DNA of 64,000 bases from NCBI GenBank assembly GCA_964495375.1, contig CAZBWM010000009.1:62001-126000 (forward strand). Reading direction: 5' to 3'. Each line of letters starts with the position of its first letter. The stretch's first letter is position 1. The notes beneath the pieces were generated by a model. It saw only the letters and a list, made by a program, of their open reading frames with translations, was not told the DNA's origin and ran no database searches. The DNA comes from JAIESQ01 sp964495375. Lineage in GTDB: Bacteria; Planctomycetota; Planctomycetia; Pirellulales; JAEUIK01. Below, piece by piece: positions 11,570 to 19,929 of this stretch. Made by a program: the position numbers and the translations under genes.

Positions 11570-12693
11570 GGTTCCCAGATTGTCGCCGCGAGGTAGCGAT
11601 CTCCCCTCGGCGTGTCGTGCCAGTAGTAGACGACGACGACCTTGCCATCGGGCCTCTGCACGCTGCGTGGGTAGCCGATGTCGCGCCCACCGGCGTCAGC
11701 GCGCAGCGTAACCTCTTCGCCCCAGGTACGACCACCATCGCTGCTCAGTTTACCACGCATGCCGTAAGGCGCAGCGCGGTAGCCATACGCTAAGCACAAG
11801 CGTCCATCGGCCAGTTGGATCAAACTCGGCGGGTTTCCTTCGCCGGTATCACGGACCGGTTGATTGAGCAGCGCCCACGATTTGCCATCGTCGTTCGACT
11901 GCCAGGCGTCGATCCAGCGGCGGCGCCCTTCGTGAACGCGCAGCGTGGTCAGTAGATCGCTCGGCCCGATCCGCACGGTCGAAGGCATGATCGCAAAGCC
12001 GGCCCGCTCCGGACCGATCCACGACACGAATTTCCACGTGCGACCGCTATCCGTAGTGCGAACCATCAGCGGCCGCCCTTCCTCGCCGTCTTGCTTGCCC
12101 GCCGTGAGAAACAGCGAGCAGTCGTGCTTGCCGTTGACGACATAGTCGGTGCGGGCGGCGATGCCCGGCGTATCGAACTGTGGTAGCTTGAACGGGCCCT
12201 GCCAGCGGTGGCCGCGATCGTAGGAGTAGTAAAACCGCGACGGCCCAACGTCCGAATCGGTCATCCGCACGGTAAGCGCGAAGTCGGGGTGCGTGAAGTC
12301 GATTACGCCGGGGCAATCGATCGGCACGGGCTGCTTCAACTGCGGCGGGGCAATGCCGTGCAGCGACTTGCCGGTGGGGATCAGGGCGCCGTGCTCGGCC
12401 GGGTTCTCGATCGACCAGGTTTCGCCGCCGTCGAGGCTGCGGGCCAGCAGGTGCTCTTCAGGTTTGTCGTGGTCGATCGCGTGCCGCTCGGTTCCATTGT
12501 CTTTCATGGTGCCGGCGCTGAAGCCGACGAGTATCTCGTTCCCCCAACTCCAGATGCCATGATTGGCGGGCCAACCGCCGAACCGCCCCGGCACGCGATA
12601 AACGTCGACGTGGTGAACGGCGGGCGCAGCCGCAAGCATCGTTGAACAGAGCGTGGCGTAAGTGGCAACCACGGCAATGAACTTTGGTGACAT
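11557..12693 (-). CDS. Exported sialidase-like BNR-repeat protein
   Basis: The start chosen is ATG 12693, which has GAGGT seven bases upstream and begins a signal peptide (MSPKFIAVVATYATLCSTML...AAP); 378 residues. An in-frame start 17 codons earlier has no such support. Five Asp-box motifs mark a six-bladed sialidase propeller: SLDGGETW, YDRGHRW, TDSGRTW, NDDGKSW and SDGGRTW. The family includes neuraminidases and many uncharacterised planctomycete glycosidase-like proteins. I did not identify a full sialidase catalytic set (Arg triad, Tyr, Asp), so enzymatic activity is inference. It may act on polysaccharides in the periplasm or outside. The last codons lie within a palindromic repeat. Confidence 0.85.
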   Translation of the reverse strand: MSPKFIAVVATYATLCSTMLAAAPAVHHVDVYRVPGRFGGWPANHGIWSWGNEILVGFSAGTMKDNGTERHAIDHDKPEEHLLARSLDGGETWSIENPAEHGALIPTGKSLHGIAPPQLKQPVPIDCPGVIDFTHPDFALTVRMTDSDVGPSRFYYSYDRGHRWQGPFKLPQFDTPGIAARTDYVVNGKHDCSLFLTAGKQDGEEGRPLMVRTTDSGRTWKFVSWIGPERAGFAIMPSTVRIGPSDLLTTLRVHEGRRRWIDAWQSNDDGKSWALLNQPVRDTGEGNPPSLIQLADGRLCLAYGYRAAPYGMRGKLSSDGGRTWGEEVTLRADAGGRDIGYPRSVQRPDGKVVVVYYWHDTPRGDRYLAATIWEPGSE

Positions 12694-12747
12694 CGAGACC
12701 TCGGGAATGGGTTCAAGGAGCCGTTGTGCAGGACAGGGTGCCATACG

Positions 12748-13485
12748 CTATTCCAACGGGCGATCACGCTGGGCCTGGGCAATCGGCGCGAACAGTGCCC
12801 ACAATACCAGAAGATGTGCGCCGCCGAGGACTGCCAGCCAGACGATGACCAGCGGAAACAGTGCTTCGAAGGTGCGCTGGGCGTAGTACCAGCCCTCTTC
12901 GTTCGTCAGGGTGACGATGCCGATGTCTTTGGCGGCGAGTACCAGACCGCAGGCCAGGACCAGCACGTAATACCAGACGCGCGTAGTCGTCGCTTCACTC
13001 GTTGATTTGTTCCGCGCGCGACGACGCACGAAGACCAGGATGCCGATCAACAGCGCGAAGAGATAGTTCCAAGGCGACGTCTTAATGGGGGACGCCCATC
13101 CGTGCCCCATTCCTGTCATGAACAGCTCGATCAATTGCGCGAATCCGGCGAAGAGAAAGGCCGCCATGGTGAGAAACGCCGGATGCAATGGCTTGCGACG
13201 ATGCTCCGCGATGGAATCCGGCTGATTCACGGACGCGTCCCTTGATCCGTAGCTTTCGAGTCGCGGCAAGGACCCTGGGCCGAAGAGTCGATGTATGCCG
13301 ATCACCAGCACGACGATGAAGGCAGCGACCAACGACGTCGCGGTGATCAGCACCAGCGCAATCAACAAGTTCTCCGGCGCACGCACGGTCGCCGACAGCG
13401 CGATCATGCACGGCGAGAGAATCGCCAGCGCCAAGAGCGCCTTGCGCAGTGTGAACTGAAAGCGGCGAGGTGCTTCTGGCGGCAT
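12748..13485 (-). CDS. Multi-pass membrane protein of unknown function
   Basis: A 245-residue protein. The N-terminus RRFQFTLRKALLALAIL resembles the F-[ST]-L-R-x-[LA]-L motif that opens many uncharacterised planctomycete membrane proteins. About six hydrophobic segments are visible (about 18-35, 40-63, 105-125, 137-153, 168-186, 207-232), with a charged loop around 70-100. It lies 54 bases upstream of the sialidase-like gene on the same strand and may be co-transcribed. No catalytic motif is seen and I do not recognise a named family. Confidence 0.75.
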   Translation of the reverse strand: MPPEAPRRFQFTLRKALLALAILSPCMIALSATVRAPENLLIALVLITATSLVAAFIVVLVIGIHRLFGPGSLPRLESYGSRDASVNQPDSIAEHRRKPLHPAFLTMAAFLFAGFAQLIELFMTGMGHGWASPIKTSPWNYLFALLIGILVFVRRRARNKSTSEATTTRVWYYVLVLACGLVLAAKDIGIVTLTNEEGWYYAQRTFEALFPLVIVWLAVLGGAHLLVLWALFAPIAQAQRDRPLE

Positions 13486-13598
13486 CCCTTGATTCTAAGC
13501 CGGCGCGGTTCGCCGCGTTGTCCCAGGGCAGGCCGCAATAGCTGTTAGGTTATGGGACGTCGATGGCGGCCGTGCCCTGGGCTTGGGGACTTCCCCCC

Positions 13599-15551
13599 CT
13601 ACTCCTCCTGCTCCCTGAGCTTCGCCAGGATCGAGTAATCCTCAAGCGTCGTCGTATCGCCGACGGTTTCTTTTCCTTCGGCGATATCGCGCAGCAAGCG
13701 CCGCATGATCTTGCCGCTGCGCGTCTTGGGGAGCGAGCCGGTGAAGTGGATGTTGTCGGGCTGCGCCAAGGCGCCGATCTCTTTGCGAACGTGCTTGCGC
13801 AGCTCGTCGCGCAGGGCGTCGTTCGCTTCACCCCCCTTGAGCGTGACGAAGACGCTGACCGCCTGACCCTTGATCTCGTCGGGCCTACCGACCGCCGCGG
13901 CTTCGGCCACGCGCGGATGGCTCACCAGCGCGCTCTCGATTTCGATCGTGCTGAGCCGATGCCCTGAGACGTTCAGCACGTCGTCGATGCGCCCCATGAT
14001 CCAGTAGTAGCCGTCGGCGTCGCGGCGGGCGTTGTCGCCGGCCAGGTACTTGCCTGGCACCTTCGACCAGTACTGTTCCTGGTAGCGGGCGTCGTCTCCC
14101 CAAATGCCACGCAGCATGCCAGGCCACGGTTTCTCCATCACCAGCCAGCCGCCGGAGCCTTCTGGCACCGGCTTGCCCGTGGCGTCGACAATCGCCGGAA
14201 TGATGCCGGGCAAGGGGCGCGTGCAACTCCCCGGCTTAGTGGCGATCGCACCGGGCAGCGGGCTCATCATGATTCCGCCCGTCTCGGTTTGCCACCAGGT
14301 GTCGACGATCGGGCAGCGGCGCTGGCCGATCTTCTCGTGATACCACATCCAGGCTTCGGGATTGATCCCTTCGCCCACCGTGCCCAACAACCGCAAGCTC
14401 GACAAGTCGTGCGCGTCGGGCCAGTGATCGCCCCACTTGATGAAGGCGCGAATGGCAGTCGGCGCGGTGTACAAGATGTTCACGCGGTAGCGCTCGATGA
14501 TCTCCCAGAAGCGCCCCTCGTCGGGCCAGTTGGGGGCTCCCTCATACATCACCACGCTGGCGCCGTTGGCCAGCATGCCGTAGACGACGTAGCTGTGCCC
14601 GGTGATCCAACCGATATCGGCCGTACACCAGAAGGTGTCTTCTTCGCGGAGGTCGAACACCCACTCGGCGGTTTTCTTGGTGAACAGGTTGTAGCCGGCC
14701 GTGGTGTGCTTGATCCCCTTGGGTTTGCCGGTCGAGCCGCTCGTGTAGAGGATGAACAGCGGCGCTTCGCTATCGAGCGGCGTGGCCGGGCAGTCGGCGC
14801 TGGCCTCGTCGACGACGTCGTGCCACCACAGGTCGCGATCGTGCTGCATGTGGACGTGATTGCCCAGGCGGCGCAGCACGATGCACTTCTCGACCGTCGG
14901 CGATTTCTTCAGCGCCTCGTCAACCGTGGCTTTGAGTTGCAGTTGCTGCCCACGACGCCAGCCGCCGTCGGCCGTGATTTGCAGCCGGGCCTTGGCGTCG
15001 TTATTGCGATCGGCGATCGCTTCGGCCGAGAAGCCACCGAAAATCACCGAGTGGACCGCGCCGATTCGCGCGCAAGCCAACATGGCAATCGCCAGCTCAG
15101 GCACCAACGGCATGTAAATCGAGACCACGTCCCCCGGTTTGATGCCCAGGCCTTTCAGCACGTTGGCAAACTTGCAGACTTCGTAATGCAGCGTTTGATA
15201 GGTGTAAACGCGGCGGTCGCCCGGCTCCCCTTCCCAGATGAGCGCGGCCTTGTTCTTGCGCGGCGTGTCGAGGTGAATGTCGAGGCAGTTGTACGCGAGG
15301 TTGGTTTGCCCACCGACGAACCATTGGGCGAACGGTTCGTTCCACTCGAGCACTTTGTCGAACGGCTTGAACCAGTGCAGTTCGGCGGCGTGGCGTCCCC
15401 AGAACTTCTCGATGTCGGCGGCCGCTTCCTTCCAGGTTTTTTCGTATTCGGCCAGCGACTTGATGCGGGCCTTGGCCGAAAACTCGGCCGGGGGCGGAAA
15501 GAGCCGCTTCTCTTGCATCACATTGTCGACCTGGCCGGCTCGATCTGCCAT
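13599..15551 (-). CDS. acs: Acetyl-CoA synthetase
   Basis: It converts acetate, ATP and CoA to acetyl-CoA, AMP and pyrophosphate. The start is ATG 15551, preceded by GAGGGAG; this gives 650 residues, the family length. An upstream in-frame extension is not needed. The adenylate-forming signature YTSGSTGKPKGIKHTT, the acetate-pocket region DTWWQTETGGIM, the hinge motif YYWIMGRIDDVLNVSGHRLS and the C-terminal PKTRSGKIMRR are all present. Lys614 in that last motif is the position acetylated by Pat-type enzymes in Salmonella, so post-translational control is possible. The gene stands alone. The nearest upstream gene on this strand is the zinc-ribbon/GYF gene. Confidence 0.97.
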   Translation of the reverse strand: MADRAGQVDNVMQEKRLFPPPAEFSAKARIKSLAEYEKTWKEAAADIEKFWGRHAAELHWFKPFDKVLEWNEPFAQWFVGGQTNLAYNCLDIHLDTPRKNKAALIWEGEPGDRRVYTYQTLHYEVCKFANVLKGLGIKPGDVVSIYMPLVPELAIAMLACARIGAVHSVIFGGFSAEAIADRNNDAKARLQITADGGWRRGQQLQLKATVDEALKKSPTVEKCIVLRRLGNHVHMQHDRDLWWHDVVDEASADCPATPLDSEAPLFILYTSGSTGKPKGIKHTTAGYNLFTKKTAEWVFDLREEDTFWCTADIGWITGHSYVVYGMLANGASVVMYEGAPNWPDEGRFWEIIERYRVNILYTAPTAIRAFIKWGDHWPDAHDLSSLRLLGTVGEGINPEAWMWYHEKIGQRRCPIVDTWWQTETGGIMMSPLPGAIATKPGSCTRPLPGIIPAIVDATGKPVPEGSGGWLVMEKPWPGMLRGIWGDDARYQEQYWSKVPGKYLAGDNARRDADGYYWIMGRIDDVLNVSGHRLSTIEIESALVSHPRVAEAAAVGRPDEIKGQAVSVFVTLKGGEANDALRDELRKHVRKEIGALAQPDNIHFTGSLPKTRSGKIMRRLLRDIAEGKETVGDTTTLEDYSILAKLREQEE

Positions 15552-15807
15552 CACTCGATACTCCCTCTCGGTTTCCCCGGGACTGCGGCGCGTGGTCCAC
15601 GCGCTTGTGGCGCATGAAATCGCGCTACGCAGCACAAGGTAAAGGGGTGCGCCGGCGGGTGTCAAATGGCGCGATGGATGGAATCGAGTCGCGTTGGAGG
15701 GGGACGGGAGTTCCTTCTGGCCTTGCTACACACGGGGTTCGAAGACGTTTACCAGAATCGATTCCCATCCCCGTTGCGATCGCGGCATCGGGCAAGTGTG
15801 GCGCCAA

Positions 15808-17112
15808 CTATTGCCGGAACAACACGTAGATCAGCACGGGCACCAGGCCGATGACTGCCAGCGCCAACAGGCCGATGATCAGCGCAGTGACGCGCTGAGC
15901 CTTGCGGCGCTTGGCCGCCAGTATGGCAGCGGGAGGTAGCGGCGCGGCGGTCGGTGCTTCGGGAATTACCGCACTAGTGGGGTTGAGTCGCGGATCTGTC
16001 GAAGGGGCTGGCGCGCCGAATGGCGCCGGCGCGCTCCCACCGCCGAGTGCCAACGAACTAGCCGGCGATGGTGGTCGAGCTGTCGGGGCCGCCGACATAG
16101 CCGGCGCAGCACCGGGGATCGCCGGCGGCACGCGCTGCGCCACCACGGCGAACGTCGCTTCGCTGGGGCGCCATTGGGGCCAGCCTTCGCGCCAGACCAG
16201 GCAGCCCGGCGGCACGCGACCCTCGTCCAACCAGCGACGCATGGCGTCGCCCGACGCGGGTCCAAATAGTTCGCCTGACACGAGCCGCACATACCACACG
16301 GCGTGCGGCAACTCGCTGATCGGGTCGATCGTGGGCATGCCGCCGGCGAGCGGTGGGGCAGGGGGGGGAGTGGCCGGTTGATACGCAGCGCCGCCAGCGC
16401 CTGGCGAGGCTTGCGCGGCCGGTACCGCGACGCTCGACGGGGCGCGACTCGCGGGCGCTGTCGGCGAAGCTTGCGGAACGGCAGTTTGTGGCGCCGCTGC
16501 TTGCGGCGCGGCAGCCGGAGCGGTCGGCGGCGAAGCGGCCCCGCGCGCGGCGGCCGTCAGTTCTTCGAGGTCGGGCAGGTCCTCGAAGCGGTTGCCTGCC
16601 GCCAGGAGATCGTCTTCGATTGGCGCGCTAGGAGTGTTGGCTTGCGAAGCGGGCGGCACGATCGCAAAATCTTCGCCGATCTCCAGCGCAATGCCGCCGG
16701 CGCCGTCAGGCTGATCAAACGGGCGCTGCGTCGCCTCGGGAGCGGCCTGGCTCGATGCGACAGCGGTCGCGGGAGCGGTCTCAGCACGGGCGTCCGCAGC
16801 ATCGGGCCGCCCGGCGTCAGGGCGTGGACCAATGGGTGTCGGAGCAGGCACGACGGGTATCTCGACCGATGGCATCGTCGGCACAAGATGCGATTGCACC
16901 GCGAAGTCACCGATATCGTTGTCTTCTTCGAGGAACGCGTCCCCTTCGTTTGGCGATCGGGCGCCTCCCAGCGATTCGACCCGGATGTTCTTGATCGATT
17001 CAGACGGGATTACGAACCGCTCGCCACAATGCGGACAAATGCCGCGCTGCCCGGCCAGGAACGCCTTGACGTTCAGCTTATGACCGTTCGGACAAAGAAA
17101 GCGAATACCCAT
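15808..17112 (-). CDS. Zinc-ribbon / GYF-domain / single-TM protein
   Basis: The start is ATG 17112 (434 residues); a longer in-frame start adds 29 unlikely residues. The N-terminus has a zinc ribbon, FLCPNGHKLNVK...GICPHCGERF, with CPxGH and CPHC as metal ligands. A long Ala/Pro-rich linker follows (about 80-270). Then comes a GYF_2/DUF4339-like module, WYVRLVSGELFGPASGDAMRRW followed by LVWREGWPQWRP. The last about 25 residues form one membrane helix ending in VLIYVLFRQ. Proteins of this layout are common in planctomycetes and probably act as membrane-tethered adaptors binding proline-rich partners. No partner is evident here. The role is inferred from domains only. Confidence 0.8.
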   Translation of the reverse strand: MGIRFLCPNGHKLNVKAFLAGQRGICPHCGERFVIPSESIKNIRVESLGGARSPNEGDAFLEEDNDIGDFAVQSHLVPTMPSVEIPVVPAPTPIGPRPDAGRPDAADARAETAPATAVASSQAAPEATQRPFDQPDGAGGIALEIGEDFAIVPPASQANTPSAPIEDDLLAAGNRFEDLPDLEELTAAARGAASPPTAPAAAPQAAAPQTAVPQASPTAPASRAPSSVAVPAAQASPGAGGAAYQPATPPPAPPLAGGMPTIDPISELPHAVWYVRLVSGELFGPASGDAMRRWLDEGRVPPGCLVWREGWPQWRPSEATFAVVAQRVPPAIPGAAPAMSAAPTARPPSPASSLALGGGSAPAPFGAPAPSTDPRLNPTSAVIPEAPTAAPLPPAAILAAKRRKAQRVTALIIGLLALAVIGLVPVLIYVLFRQ

Positions 17113-17160
17113 CGTGGCGACCGAACACCTCTGAGGATCGACCCAGAACCCTGCTAAGGA

Positions 17161-17253
17161 TCGAACGAAGAATAACTTCCTGTATTCGGAACCCCTCACC
17201 CTACCCTCTCCCGCAAGGGGAGAGGAGTTGAGGAGAAGTTATTCTTCGTTCGA
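17161..17253. repeat. Palindromic repeat, CCTCACCC family, copy A
   Basis: The 19-base arms TCGAACGAAGAATAACTTC (17161-17179) and their exact complement (17235-17253) enclose a core containing CCCCTCACCCTACCCTCTCC, followed by GCAAGGGGAGAGG, itself a small hairpin. It lies in the divergent gap between the zinc-ribbon gene and the SLC13 gene. Confidence 0.85.
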
Positions 17254-17542
17254 CCTGAAACTCGCCGGCCCTGCCACCCGCAGCGGCGGCGCCTCACACA
17301 AAAGACCCTGCTCGCAACGGGGGCGCAGACCGGCTAGGGGGAGCTGTTCTCGATCGATCCGCGCCCAGTTCCTGCTTGCCGACCCCTGCCGGATTGTTCT
17401 TGCCATTATAGGTTTCGGGGCAGGTGGCGTTGATAGGGGGGTGGTCGAATCGTTACCATCGCGCACGCCGGAATGGGGGTCGAAGCTCCCAAATCGGTGA
17501 CTGCGCTACCGCTGACAGTACATAACTGAGGCGAATTTACGT
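17254..17542. other. Upstream region of the SLC13-type gene
   Basis: About 290 bases between repeat copy A and the transporter start. No gene is supported. It probably holds the transporter promoter, and GAGG lies upstream of ATG 17543. Confidence 0.4.
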
Positions 17543-19360
17543 ATGAGCTTTGACGGCTGGTTCACGATCGGGCTGGTCGGTTTGGTGCTGTTGGCGCTGA
17601 TGCTTACGCAGTTGGCCCCCGACGTCATCCTGGTGGCCGGCCTGACCGCGCTCATGTTGTCTGGCATTCTCTCGCCCGACGAAGCCCTGGCCGGCCTGGC
17701 CAACGAAGGGATGGTCACTGTCGGCGTGCTCTTCATCGTGGGGGCCGGGGTCCGCGAAACGGGGAGCGTTGACTGGATCGCCCACCGGTTGTTTGGCCGC
17801 CCCGAAGGCAAGACGAACGTCGTTATGCGGCTGATGGCGCCCGTCGCCGCGCTCAGCGCTTTCATGAACAACACGCCGCTCGTGGCGATGCTCATTCCGG
17901 CCGTGGCCGATTGGGCGAAGCAATTGCGCATCCCCGTGTCGCGGGTGATGATACCACTGTCGTTCGCGGCCATTCTCGGCGGCACCTGCACGTTAATTGG
18001 CACCAGCACCAACCTGGTGGTCAACGGGATGTTGATTCGAGCGGCCGAAAAGCACCCCGACTTGCCGCACGGCCTGTCGATGTTCGACATCGCCTGGGTA
18101 GGTTTGCCCGCGGCACTGGCGGGCATGGCCTTCATCACGCTGGTTGGTATTCGCTTGCTGCCCGACCGACGGCCGGCGATCAGCCGGCAAGACGACCCGC
18201 GGGAATACACCGTCGAAATGATGGTGCCGATTGACTCGCCACTCGATGGGAAAACGATCGAACAGGCCGGGCTGCGGCACTTGGAGGGCGTCTATTTGGC
18301 CGAGATCGATCGCGATGGCACCGTGCTGCCGGCCGTGTCGCCGCAGGAGCGGCTGCGCGACGGCGACCGGCTGATCTTCGTCGGCATCGTCGATTCGGTG
18401 GTCGAGCTGCGCAAGATTCGCGGGCTGGTGCCGTCGACCAATCAGGTGTTCAAGCTGTCGGCGCCGGCCACCGAGCGCACCCTGGTCGAGGCTGTGGTAT
18501 CGGACACGTGCCCCGTTGTGGGCCGCACGATTCGCGAAGGTCGCTTCCGCACGATGTACAACGCGGCCGTGATCGCGGTCGCCCGTAATGGGCAGCGCTT
18601 GCGGCAAAAGATCGGCGATATCGTGCTCCGGGCCGGCGATACGCTGCTCTTGGAATCGCACCCGTCGTTCGCCATGCAGCAGCGGAACAATCGCGATTTC
18701 TTTCTGGTGAGCACGGTGGAAGACTCGACCCCGCCGCGGCACGAACGCGCCCTGCTGTCGATGGGCATTCTGCTGGGCATGGTGACCCTGGTAACGCTGG
18801 GGCAGTCGGGCTGGTTCGAAGGCACGCTACTGGCCAAAGTGTCGATGCTCAAGGCGAGCCTGGCGGCCGCCGGGCTGATGCTGGTGACGCGCTGCGTGAG
18901 TGTGTCGGCGGCGCGCAAGAGCATCGACTGGTCGGTGCTGTTGGCGATCGCGGCGTCGTTTGGCATCGGCGCCGCGCTCGAAAAGACGGGAGCCGCGCAA
19001 GAGATGGCCGAAGGAATGATCCGCCTCGCTGGCGGCAACGCCTGGGGATCGTTGGCCGTGGTCTACGCGGTGACGCTGATTGTGACCGAGCTGATTACCA
19101 ACAACGCCGCGGCCGCGCTGATGTTCCCGCTGGCGCTGGCCACGAGCCGCGACCTGTCGGCCAACCCGATGCCGTTTATTATCGCCGTGATGATGGCGGC
19201 CTCGGCCGGCTTCGCCACGCCGATTGGCTATCAGACGAACCTGATGGTCTACGGCCCCGGCGGCTACCGCTTCAGCGACTACGTGAAGGTCGGAGTGCCG
19301 CTCGACATTCTGGTGGGTGTGGTGACCGTGGGCCTGGCGCCGTTGGTATGGCCGTTTTGA
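17543..19360 (+). CDS. SLC13/CitT-type transporter with RCK_C domains
   Basis: A 605-residue inner-membrane transporter. N-terminal helices include MNNTPLVAMLIPAVADWA and GGTCTLIGTSTNLVVNGML, the SNT-type motif shared by the divalent anion/Na+ symporter and ArsB superfamily. A second NNAAAALMFPLALA motif lies in the C-terminal half, giving the expected inverted repeat. Residues about 220-390 form two soluble TrkA-C-like modules (VEMMVPIDSPLDGKTIEQAG and AVVSDTCPVVGRTIREGRF), which in this family sit between the membrane halves and may bind a regulatory ligand. The substrate could be sulfate, a dicarboxylate or another anion. Repeat copy B begins five bases after the stop codon. Confidence 0.9.
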   Translation: MSFDGWFTIGLVGLVLLALMLTQLAPDVILVAGLTALMLSGILSPDEALAGLANEGMVTVGVLFIVGAGVRETGSVDWIAHRLFGRPEGKTNVVMRLMAPVAALSAFMNNTPLVAMLIPAVADWAKQLRIPVSRVMIPLSFAAILGGTCTLIGTSTNLVVNGMLIRAAEKHPDLPHGLSMFDIAWVGLPAALAGMAFITLVGIRLLPDRRPAISRQDDPREYTVEMMVPIDSPLDGKTIEQAGLRHLEGVYLAEIDRDGTVLPAVSPQERLRDGDRLIFVGIVDSVVELRKIRGLVPSTNQVFKLSAPATERTLVEAVVSDTCPVVGRTIREGRFRTMYNAAVIAVARNGQRLRQKIGDIVLRAGDTLLLESHPSFAMQQRNNRDFFLVSTVEDSTPPRHERALLSMGILLGMVTLVTLGQSGWFEGTLLAKVSMLKASLAAAGLMLVTRCVSVSAARKSIDWSVLLAIAASFGIGAALEKTGAAQEMAEGMIRLAGGNAWGSLAVVYAVTLIVTELITNNAAAALMFPLALATSRDLSANPMPFIIAVMMAASAGFATPIGYQTNLMVYGPGGYRFSDYVKVGVPLDILVGVVTVGLAPLVWPF

Positions 19361-19365
19361 GCGAG

Positions 19366-19459
19366 GGCCGAGAAGTAACTTCCCGTTCTCCTCGCCCCTC
19401 ACGCTAGCCTCTCCCTCGAGGGGAGAGGGAACAAGGAGACGTTATCTCTCGGCGGTTCC
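19366..19459. repeat. Palindromic repeat, CCTCACCC family, copy B
   Basis: GGCCGAGAAGTAACTTCC on the left and the imperfect complement GAGACGTTATCTCTCGGC on the right flank a core with CGCCCCTCACGCTAGCCTCT and CGAGGGGAGAGGG. It lies immediately after the transporter stop codon and could serve as terminator. Confidence 0.8.
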
Positions 19460-19577
19460 GAAGGAGAGTCTGCTCGGGCTGAGATCCGAGCGGGGCACAC
19501 AGCAAGTGTGCCGAAAGAGTTAGGCAACGCGCGACACCGACGTCAGGACACCCGGTTATTCCGGTCCCTAATGCACG

Positions 19578-19778
19578 CTATTCTGGCGCATACTGCACGT
19601 CGGGCGCGACAATAGCGCCGAGGTCGATCAACTGGCTACGCATGTCGTCGCTGAGGTCTTCGACCGCCAACAAACGCCGATAGTCGTTTTGCAGGGCGAT
19701 ATCGACGTCGTGATTGCGAAGAAAGGCCAGCACGTCGGCGTAGTGATCGTCGTCGCTGGAGCGGACTTTGTAACGCAT
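19578..19778 (-). CDS. Small protein resembling a subtilase propeptide
   Basis: A 66-residue protein with a strong ribosome binding site (AGGAAGGAAGAG before ATG 19778). It is 151 bases downstream of the subtilase gene on the same strand. The sequence has an N-terminal strand (MRYKVRSSDDD), a helix (YADVLAFLRNH) and a C-terminal LIDLGAIVAPDVQYAPE. This last part matches the pattern just before the catalytic domain of the neighbouring subtilase (HVEVEPDFQYSWED): V-x-P-D-x-Q-Y in both. Propeptides of the I9 type inhibit and help fold subtilases, so a free-standing inhibitor or chaperone is plausible. The resemblance is short and the function is inferred. Confidence 0.65.
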   Translation of the reverse strand: MRYKVRSSDDDHYADVLAFLRNHDVDIALQNDYRRLLAVEDLSDDMRSQLIDLGAIVAPDVQYAPE

Positions 19779-19929
19779 CTCTTCCTTCCTGAACTTCGCA
19801 GGACGCCTGCCGAGCTTAATTGCGAAGTCTGTGTAAGTCTAGATCGGTAGGGTCCGGCGACAAGTTGGTGTTCTTTGTGCCCACCATGGTCGCTCGTTCA
19901 CCGACCCCGACCGTTCTGCGTCAGAACTC

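Noticed and set aside
14289..15617. Plus-strand open frame opposite acs
   Set aside because: acs motifs are complete on the other strand; this frame has low-information composition.
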